From JARRRL01 sp037380725 (GTDB lineage Bacteria; Pseudomonadota; Gammaproteobacteria; Pseudomonadales; JANQJO01), in NCBI GenBank assembly GCA_037380725.1, contig JARRRL010000283.1, positions 1 through 5,329 on the forward strand: a stretch of 5,329 bases of DNA. Reading direction: 5' to 3'. Positions 1 to 4,408 of this stretch are shown here, piece by piece. The notes below the pieces were generated by a model. That model was not told the DNA's origin, did no database searches, and saw nothing but the letters and a program-made list of their open reading frames with translations. The number at the start of each line of letters is the position of its first letter. The first letter of the stretch is position 1. The position numbers and the translations under genes were made by a program.

Positions 1-1
1 C

Positions 2-265
2 GCCCAACGTGCCTTAGACCATCTTAAAAAAGATGCACGAGAAAAAGATGCACGACAAAAAGAATCACTTCAAACTGAGCAGCCCCCTGAAACACACGCA
101 CATGAAGCGCAGGAATGGGCAGCACGGATTGAAAAACACCATCGTAAAGTCGCGGCGCTGAAAACCACAGCAGAAGACTTAAAAGCCCAGTGGCAAGCGC
201 ACACGCACGGCACAGCAACAATCAACAACGAACAACCACCCACCACGAACGAGGAGACACGCTGA
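2..265 (+). CDS. rsxC: Electron transport complex subunit RsxC/RnfC, C-terminal end (5' truncated)
   Basis: This open frame enters from the left edge and ends at TGA 263-265, giving 87 residues. RsxC is the peripheral NADH/FMN and iron-sulfur subunit of the Rsx/Rnf complex. Its catalytic part lies upstream of the window and cannot be seen. What remains is a charged Lys/Glu/Gln/Ala-rich tail with a KDARE-KDARQ duplication, a likely helical stretch with several Lys and Ala (about residues 42-66), and a polar Thr/Asn/Pro-rich end. Gammaproteobacterial RsxC proteins are known for long, repetitive, poorly conserved Ala/Lys/Gln-rich C-termini, so the fit is good. However, the assignment rests mainly on position: the frame ends 2 bp before rsxD, as expected for rsxABCDGE. 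Nothing in the 87 residues is diagnostic by itself. Confidence 0.85.
   Translation, partial: AQRALDHLKKDAREKDARQKESLQTEQPPETHAHEAQEWAARIEKHHRKVAALKTTAEDLKAQWQAHTHGTATINNEQPPTTNEETR
29..58 (+). repeat. 15-bp in-frame tandem duplication in the rsxC tail
   Basis: Two adjacent 15-bp units (29-43 and 44-58) differ at one base and encode KDARE and KDARQ. This is the kind of short duplication that makes the RsxC C-terminal tail variable in length between strains. Confidence 0.8.
251..256 (+). promoter_or_regulatory. Ribosome binding site of rsxD
   Basis: GAGGAG lies inside the last codons of rsxC, 11 nt before GTG 268. It decides the start of rsxD: an ATG in the same frame at 190 would overlap rsxC by 76 bp and add residues with no counterpart in the family. 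Confidence 0.75.
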
Positions 266-267
266 TC

Positions 268-1350
268 GTGGCCCTTTTACATGTCACTTCACCCCACGCC
301 CACAGCGCGATCAACACCCGACGCGTCATGTCCGAAGTGTGCCTCGCCGCCATTCCCGGCACGATCGTATTAAGCTTCTTTTTTGGTGCAGGAATCTGGG
401 TACATGTGTTGGCGGCCATGGGTTTGGCGCTAGGCCTAGAAGCCATCATGCTGCTATGGCGTCACCGCCCAATCAGACCGGCCATTACCGATTGCAGCGC
501 GCTGGTTACGGGCCTACTGCTCGGTATCGCGCTACCGCCAACCGCTCCCTGGTGGATACTGGTCATCGGAATGGTGGCAGCCATTATGGTTGCAAAGCAC
601 TTATACGGTGGCCTGGGTCACAACCCAATGAATCCCGCTATGGTGGGCTACGTCGTACTGCTGATCGCTTTTCCAGTGGAAATGACTCGCTGGCTCCCCC
701 CTCAGAGCGTCTTCCAAGATAGCGGTGCAGATGCTGCGGTTTTGCACAGTGTTGTCGGCAGCGTGTCGCATTTTCTGGGTCTGAGTAACGTAGACGTGGA
801 TGGCTACACAGCCGCTACCGGGTTGGACGCGTTAAAAACCGCCGCAGGCCAACAACTCACGCCATCCGAAGCACTCGACCGCTACCCTACTCTGAGCCGT
901 TGGGGTGAAGAGGGCATCCTATCGACGGGCTGGGTCTGGTCCAATGTGGCGTTTCTCCTCGGTGGCATGTATTTACTGTTCCGTCGCTACATCACGTGGC
1001 ACATTCCCGTTAGTTTTTTAGTGTCCCTGGCACTGTGTTCTGGCGTCGGCAAGCATTTCAACGCTTCCATGGGATCCATTTTCTTTCATTTGTTTTCGGG
1101 GGCCAGCATGCTGGGCGCGTTTTTCATCGCCACAGACCCCGTTTCAGCCGCAACCAGCAAAAAAGGGAAATTGATTTTTGGCGCAGGCATTGGGCTCATC
1201 ACTTACCTCGTCCGCACGCTTGGCGGTTACCCCGACGCCGTCGCTTTTGCGGTTCTATTGATGAACATTTGCGCCCCGACCATCGATTATTACACCCGGC
1301 CTCGCACCTATGGGCACCCGAACGCGTCTAAGGGGTGGAAATCTAAATGA
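268..1350 (+). CDS. rsxD: Electron transport complex subunit RsxD/RnfD (FMN-binding membrane protein)
   Basis: RsxD is an integral inner-membrane subunit of the Rsx/Rnf complex and carries a covalently bound FMN. With the GTG at 268 the protein has 360 residues, close to E. coli RsxD (352), and begins MALLHVTSPH, matching the family's short N-terminus ending in SPH/SPY. Many hydrophobic helices are visible, for example around residues 24-60, 74-90, 96-134, 222-238 and 246-262, with more to residue 340. Recognisable blocks are AKHLYGGLGHNPMNPAM (109-125), WHIPVSFLVSLALC (244-257), SGASMLGAFF (277-286) and IDYYTRPRTYGH (339-350). The likely FMN-attachment threonine is T184 in YTAATGLD, where E. 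coli has SQATPLD with T187. The gene starts 2 bp after rsxC and its stop overlaps the start of rsxG by 4 bp. No defects are seen. Confidence 0.97.
   Translation: MALLHVTSPHAHSAINTRRVMSEVCLAAIPGTIVLSFFFGAGIWVHVLAAMGLALGLEAIMLLWRHRPIRPAITDCSALVTGLLLGIALPPTAPWWILVIGMVAAIMVAKHLYGGLGHNPMNPAMVGYVVLLIAFPVEMTRWLPPQSVFQDSGADAAVLHSVVGSVSHFLGLSNVDVDGYTAATGLDALKTAAGQQLTPSEALDRYPTLSRWGEEGILSTGWVWSNVAFLLGGMYLLFRRYITWHIPVSFLVSLALCSGVGKHFNASMGSIFFHLFSGASMLGAFFIATDPVSAATSKKGKLIFGAGIGLITYLVRTLGGYPDAVAFAVLLMNICAPTIDYYTRPRTYGHPNASKGWKSK
1331..1338 (+). promoter_or_regulatory. Ribosome binding site of rsxG
   Basis: AGGGGTGG sits in the end of rsxD, 8 nt before ATG 1347. The start codon overlaps the rsxD stop (ATGA), so translation of rsxG is probably coupled to rsxD. 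Confidence 0.75.
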
Positions 1351-2096
1351 ACGACATCAAATCTGAATACAATGCAAAACACGAAGACCAACACGAAAAA
1401 CTACCCAAGGACAGCTTGCCAGCCAACCCATTTTCACAGGCCATATTTTCCATGGGTGGAACGCTCGCGGCGTTTGCCTTGGGGACGATTTTCGTGTGTA
1501 TGCTGACGTATCAACTGAGTTTGCCGCGCATCGAAGATAATCAACGACGAGCGCTGGAAAACACCCTAGAGGAAGTGTTCCCACGCACACAATTTGACAA
1601 CGATTTACTCTCCAGCGTCGTCGAAATTTCAGGCGAACCCTTATCCCATTCCGGGACCGTTACCCTCTACCGCGCAACGCTAAATGGCAGCAAAAGCGGT
1701 TTAATTTTACCCGTTGCGGCACCCGAAGGTTATGGTGGTACAATTCGCTTGTTGGTTGGCATCGACCCCGAAGGCGTGCTCACGGGCGTACGCGTATTAC
1801 CGCCTCATCCCGAAACCCCAGGTCTGGGCGACGCCATTGAGGTCAGTAAATCCGATTGGATTCGGCAATTTACTGGAAAATCACTCCATAACCCAGAACC
1901 CAAAGGGTGGGCGGTGAAAAAAGACGGCGGGAACTTCGACAGTTTTACTGGCGCAACCATTACGCCTCGTGCGGTGGTCAAAGCGGTGAAATCAGCTCTG
2001 ATCTATTTTGAACAAGAAGGTAAACTGTTGCTTGAGCAACCCACAGACCCCACAGCATCTCTTTCTAAGCCGAAGCGCGAGGAGGATAAACCGTGA
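1347..2096 (+). CDS. rsxG: Electron transport complex subunit RsxG/RnfG (covalent FMN protein)
   Basis: RsxG is a membrane-anchored, periplasm-facing subunit of the Rsx/Rnf complex with covalent FMN in an FMN-binding domain (the NqrC/RnfG family). One transmembrane helix is visible at about residues 32-54. The domain follows, with PEGYGGTIRLLVGID (126-140), HPETPGLGD (154-162) and WAVKKDGG (188-195). The FMN-attachment motif is SFTGATITPRAVV (199-211), with T204 as the attachment residue. The protein has 249 residues against 206 in E. coli. The excess is a hydrophilic stretch of about 30 residues before the helix and a Lys/Glu/Pro-rich tail of about 20 residues at the end. The start is fixed by a good ribosome binding site and a 4-bp overlap with rsxD. 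The end overlaps the GTG of rsxE by 3 bases plus one. Confidence 0.97.
   Translation: MNDIKSEYNAKHEDQHEKLPKDSLPANPFSQAIFSMGGTLAAFALGTIFVCMLTYQLSLPRIEDNQRRALENTLEEVFPRTQFDNDLLSSVVEISGEPLSHSGTVTLYRATLNGSKSGLILPVAAPEGYGGTIRLLVGIDPEGVLTGVRVLPPHPETPGLGDAIEVSKSDWIRQFTGKSLHNPEPKGWAVKKDGGNFDSFTGATITPRAVVKAVKSALIYFEQEGKLLLEQPTDPTASLSKPKREEDKP
2079..2085 (+). promoter_or_regulatory. Ribosome binding site of rsxE
   Basis: GAGGAGG, a near-perfect Shine-Dalgarno sequence, lies 7 nt before the GTG at 2093. It supports translation of the unusual long N-terminus of rsxE; no ATG or ribosome site is seen near the point where the conserved part begins. Confidence 0.8.
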
Positions 2097-2941
2097 CACC
2101 AAGCACCCCTCCAAACCAAACGCCAAAAGCGCCAAGCAGTACGGCCCAAGCGCTCCCCCAAACCACCGAGCAGGCGGACCACATCGACACGGGCAGCGAG
2201 ACCACAACGCCACAGCTGCTTTCTAGCGCCAACAGCAGCACTTTTGGTAACGTAGCAGCCAATGGACTGTGGCGGAACAACACCGCTTTGGTTCAACTAC
2301 TCGGTCTGTGCCCACTGTTGGCCGTATCCAACAATACGGTGAACGCCTTGAGTTTGGGTTTAGCCACCGTGTTTGTGCTGACCTTGTCCAATGCTGCCGT
2401 TTCACTGATTCGACATCAGGTCAGCAGCGCCATACGCCTGCCGACCTTTGTGATGATCATCGCGGCGGTCACCACGTGCATTGAATTGCTGATGCAAGCC
2501 TTTACCTTCGAATTATTTGAAATTCTAGGTATTTTCATTCCATTAATCGTGACAAACTGCGCGGTTTTGGGTCGAGCCGAATCATTCGCGTGTAAAAATA
2601 CCCCAGGCCTTAGCGCCTGGGACGGTGCCATGACGGGACTGGGTTTCCTATGGGTACTGGTCTTAGTGGGCATGATTCGCGAACTGTTGGGCCAGGGCTC
2701 TTTATTTGCCAATATGGCGCTGTTGCTGCCCATCTGGCCCGACACCTGGTCGTTCAGCCTGGGTTCACAATACCGCCATTTTCTGCTTGCCGCTCTGCCA
2801 CCCGGCGCATTCTTCACGGTGGGATTTTTGATCGCTATCAAGCACCAAATCGACCACACTTTAGCCGAACGAGCCAAACAGCGGCGCACACCAGTGGTCG
2901 CGGGCAGTAAGCGTGTGCGCGTAACCGGACCCATAAGCTAA
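2093..2941 (+). CDS. rsxE: Electron transport complex subunit RsxE/RnfE, with N-terminal extension
   Basis: RsxE is an integral membrane subunit of the Rsx/Rnf complex, related to NqrD; with RsxA it holds an intramembrane [2Fe-2S] cluster. The conserved part starts near residue 53 with VAANGLWRNNTALVQLLGLC, closely matching the start of E. coli RsxE. The two cluster cysteines are C73 (in LLGLCPLLAV) and C156 (in IVTNCAVLGRAESFA). Their spacing of 83 equals that of C29/C112 in V. cholerae NqrD. Hydrophobic helices follow around residues 64-80, 85-107, 117-136, 143-158, 180-198 and 228-250. The length is 282 residues against 231 in E. coli, mostly because of about 50 extra residues rich in Thr, Ser, Pro and Gln before the conserved core. 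The GTG start overlaps the rsxG stop and has a strong ribosome binding site, so the extension is probably translated. Confidence 0.96.
   Translation: MTPSTPPNQTPKAPSSTAQALPQTTEQADHIDTGSETTTPQLLSSANSSTFGNVAANGLWRNNTALVQLLGLCPLLAVSNNTVNALSLGLATVFVLTLSNAAVSLIRHQVSSAIRLPTFVMIIAAVTTCIELLMQAFTFELFEILGIFIPLIVTNCAVLGRAESFACKNTPGLSAWDGAMTGLGFLWVLVLVGMIRELLGQGSLFANMALLLPIWPDTWSFSLGSQYRHFLLAALPPGAFFTVGFLIAIKHQIDHTLAERAKQRRTPVVAGSKRVRVTGPIS
2594..2621 (-). terminator. Terminator-like hairpin on the antisense strand inside rsxE
   Basis: A perfect 7-bp GC-rich inverted repeat (CCCAGGC at 2602-2608, GCCTGGG at 2615-2621) with a 6-nt loop is followed, reading the minus strand, by GTATTTTTA. This has the form of a Rho-independent terminator for antisense transcription. 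It lies in codons of a conserved loop (NTPGLSAWDG), so chance is a serious alternative. Confidence 0.25.
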
Positions 2942-2946
2942 GACCG

Positions 2947-3654
2947 ATGACCATAAGCCGCTCAGCCAAAACCGCCAAAAAAGCCGCGCCGAAAGAAACA
3001 CCGAAAGAAACACCGAAACACGTGCGGACCATGGGGCCACAGGCACGTCGTGCGTTTTTCGAGCGCTTACAGGCAAGAAACCCAAACCCGCAAACCGAGT
3101 TGCACTACGACAGTCCCTTTCAATTGCTGATCGCGGTAATGCTGTCCGCACAGGCCACTGATATCAGCGTTAATAAAGCCACTCGCACACTGTTCGTCCA
3201 AGCACCAACGGCTCAAAGTATGATAAAACTTGGGCTGGCGGGTATCAAACAGCACATCAAAACCATTGGGCTGTACAATACAAAAGCGGAAAACGTGTAC
3301 AAAACGTGCCAACGCTTACTGGAACACCACAAGGGGAAGGTACCCGAAACACGCGAAGCACTGGAAGCGCTACCGGGTGTAGGCAGAAAAACCGCTAACG
3401 TCGTCTTAAACACCGCGTTTCGACACGCGACCTTAGCGGTGGACACACACATTTTTCGCGTCGCCAATCGAACCGGCCTGGCTCCAGGCAAAAACGTCTT
3501 AGCCGTCGAGCACGCGCTCATCAAACGCGTACCCAAAGATTTCCTGCTCGATGCGCATCACTGGCTGATTCTCCACGGGCGTTACACGTGCAAAGCCCGT
3601 AAACCCGATTGCGAAAACTGCCCGGTGGCCGATCTATGTCAGCACAATTTATAG
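2947..3654 (+). CDS. nth: Endonuclease III (DNA glycosylase/AP lyase)
   Basis: Nth removes oxidised pyrimidines from DNA and cuts the abasic site by beta-elimination in base-excision repair. All key residues are present. LPGVGRKTANVV (142-153) is the helix-hairpin-helix motif with catalytic K148. D166 lies in AVDTHIFRV (164-172). Four [4Fe-4S] ligands C215, C222, C225 and C231 have the family spacing CX6CX2CX5C. LLIAVMLSAQATD (60-72) is also typical. The 235 residues exceed the 211 of E. coli. M29 (codon at 3031) aligns with E. coli M1, and the 28 residues before it are basic and contain a KETP repeat. Neither start has a strong ribosome binding site: ATG 2947 sits 5 bp after rsxE and may rely on coupling, while 3031 is a fair alternative. 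The rsxE-nth order is the same as in E. coli. Confidence 0.97.
   Translation: MTISRSAKTAKKAAPKETPKETPKHVRTMGPQARRAFFERLQARNPNPQTELHYDSPFQLLIAVMLSAQATDISVNKATRTLFVQAPTAQSMIKLGLAGIKQHIKTIGLYNTKAENVYKTCQRLLEHHKGKVPETREALEALPGVGRKTANVVLNTAFRHATLAVDTHIFRVANRTGLAPGKNVLAVEHALIKRVPKDFLLDAHHWLILHGRYTCKARKPDCENCPVADLCQHNL
2989..3020 (+). repeat. 12-bp tandem repeat in the nth 5' extension
   Basis: CCGAAAGAAACA occurs twice in tandem (2989-3000, 3001-3012), followed by a shortened copy CCGAAACA (3013-3020). It encodes the PKET-PKET-PK run upstream of the conserved Nth core. Confidence 0.8.
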
Positions 3655-3681
3655 CTGTATATGGGTTTCTCTACTATTACG

Positions 3682-4146
3682 TTATAAATCTGATTTACAA
3701 CCGGAACGATTCGCCGCCATACAAAGCCCATAACCCAGGTTACCTTGCACGTCACAACCCGATCGATTACCCGCCATGCACACGCCATAGCCCAAACTGC
3801 TGTTCTCCACACAGCCTTTTCGCCCAGCGGCCATGCATAAGCCATAGCCCAGGCTGCCGTCCCGCGCGCACTCTTGACGCTTCGCCACCATGCATAAGCC
3901 ATAGCCGATATGATCTTCATTTGATTCAAGCGTTTTCAAGGCCACCAGCATTTCCAAAGACACTTGTCCTTTTTTCAACTCACTCACAAAATGACCAATT
4001 GTTTCAGCCCCAGCACGCGCCGAGCAACACGCCACCAGCACACTCACTACACCGTATTTCTCAAAACGTCGAATCTTTCTTTTTACGGCCTTTTTCACGG
4101 TCTCTTTCATCGGTACGTCCTGTTCTAGCGTGAACGGTTCCATCAT
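3682..4146 (-). CDS. Unrecognised cysteine-rich protein with four 19-residue GYGxCM...C repeats, possibly exported
   Basis: I do not recognise this family. From ATG 4146 the protein has 154 residues. Residues 1-30 are polar and strongly basic. Residues 32-41 (GVVSVLVACC) are hydrophobic, then comes a mixed, partly helical stretch (48-78), and residues 79-154 are four contiguous 19-residue repeats ending at the stop codon. In all four, G3, Y4, G5, C7, M8, R12 and C15 of the repeat are invariant. The first segment could be a signal peptide: LVAC (37-40) fits a lipobox, and AGA (45-47) before E48 fits a signal peptidase I site. The hydrophobic core is short, so export is inference. M13 (codon at 4110-4108), with AGGA 7 nt upstream, would give a more typical signal-peptide start; ATG 4146 has AGGA at 9 nt. 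The gene is convergent with nth (27 bp apart) and divergent from the ABC gene. Function is unknown; metal binding, disulfide-stacked structure or a multi-core peptide precursor are possibilities only. Confidence 0.8.
   Translation of the reverse strand: MMEPFTLEQDVPMKETVKKAVKRKIRRFEKYGVVSVLVACCSARAGAETIGHFVSELKKGQVSLEMLVALKTLESNEDHIGYGLCMVAKRQECARDGSLGYGLCMAAGRKGCVENSSLGYGVCMAGNRSGCDVQGNLGYGLCMAANRSGCKSDL
3685..3912 (-). repeat. Four exact 57-bp coding tandem repeats
   Basis: Units are 3856-3912, 3799-3855, 3742-3798 and 3685-3741 in reading order on the minus strand. The period is exactly 57 bp with no spacer. Within the GYGxC core, synonymous codons differ between units (Cys TGC/TGT, Gly GGC/GGG/GGT, Leu TTA/CTT), while the residues are kept. 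This points to old duplication and selection on the protein rather than recent slippage. Confidence 0.95.
4118..4122 (-). promoter_or_regulatory. Possible internal ribosome binding site for start at 4110
   Basis: On the minus strand CAGGA stands 7 nt before ATG 4110-4108 (M13 of the long form). A start here yields MKETVKKAVKRK followed by the hydrophobic segment, which looks more like an export signal than the long form does. Confidence 0.45.
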
Positions 4147-4155
4147 GATCTGTCA

Positions 4156-4159
4156 TCCT
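4156..4159 (-). promoter_or_regulatory. Possible ribosome binding site for start at 4146
   Basis: On the minus strand AGGA lies 9 nt before ATG 4146-4144; a second ATG follows immediately. Spacing is slightly longer than ideal, so it competes with the site at 4118-4122. Confidence 0.45.
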
Positions 4160-4246
4160 ATTCCAAACCATTGCGGTGTACTTCCCTCGACAGGCCAATC
4201 CTGAACGAACAGCCACCCCTACCCCCAGTGTATTTACTCTCTGTGT

Positions 4247-4274
4247 ATTTTACTGGCCATATCCATAAACACAA
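4247..4274 (-). promoter_or_regulatory. Weak sigma70-like promoter candidate for the repeat-protein gene
   Basis: Reading the minus strand, TTGTGT (4274-4269) and TAAAAT (4252-4247) are separated by 16 bp. The -10 matches 5 of 6 positions, the -35 only the first three. It would give a leader of about 95 nt before ATG 4146. The -10 overlaps one copy of the 11-12 bp direct repeat. Confidence 0.3.
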
Positions 4275-4337
4275 CTCGCGAACGATTCTCATCAATTCCA
4301 CTGCGCTCTAACATTCCAATATACTGTTTCACGTTTG

Positions 4338-4365
4338 TTGATGATTATGATCACCGTGTTACACT
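4338..4365 (+). promoter_or_regulatory. Sigma70-like promoter candidate for the ABC transporter gene
   Basis: TTGATG (4338-4343) and TACACT (4360-4365) are 16 bp apart and each match the consensus at 4 of 6 positions. Transcription would start near 4372, leaving a leader of about 37 nt before ATG 4409. The -10 overlaps the GTGTTACAC palindrome. Confidence 0.35.
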
Positions 4366-4408
4366 GCTGGCCATCAATACCAGACCAGAAGGTGCAGAGA
4401 TTTCAGCG

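Larger units (their letters stand above)
4147..4408. other. Divergent intergenic region between the repeat-protein gene and the ABC gene
   Basis: No convincing gene, tRNA or strong terminator is seen in these 262 bp. It must hold the starts of two divergent transcripts. An imperfect direct repeat, GTGTATTTACT (4228-4238) and GTGTATTTTACT (4243-4254), lies in its left half, and CCAGT (4225-4229) with ACTGG (4252-4256) brackets the same stretch. A short palindrome GTGT-T-ACAC is at 4356-4364. Any of these could be a regulator site, but none matches a known operator well. Confidence 0.6.

Noticed and set aside
190..267. Upstream ATG at 190 as the start of rsxD
   Set aside because: It would overlap rsxC by 76 bp and add 26 residues absent from the family. 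GTG 268 has a ribosome site and gives the expected N-terminus.
2416..2934. Minus-strand open frame of 172 codons opposite rsxE
   Set aside because: It is the shadow of a well-conserved membrane protein gene; its translation shows no recognisable domain and no ribosome site was seen.
3685..3912. CRISPR-like array
   Set aside because: The four units are contiguous, without unique spacers, are all in one reading frame, and vary at synonymous positions, so they are coding tandem repeats.
3685..3912. Bufferin/DUF2282-like cysteine peptide (CYGxAKAGxNDC type motif)
   Set aside because: The GYGxCM-x6-C core is only loosely similar: the order of Cys, Tyr and Gly differs and the 19-residue periodicity is not a feature of that family.
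3609..4133. Plus-strand open frame of 174 codons beginning inside nth, rich in His, Pro, Ser and Cys
   Set aside because: It overlaps the end of nth and is the complement of the minus-strand repeat gene. The 57-bp units keep residues, with synonymous changes, only in the minus frame; no ribosome site or family signal supports the plus frame.
4285..4302. Fur-box-like sequence (AACGATTCTCATCAAT)
   Set aside because: Only one half resembles the 7-1-7 Fur pattern; the other half does not match, and neither neighbouring gene is a clear iron gene.
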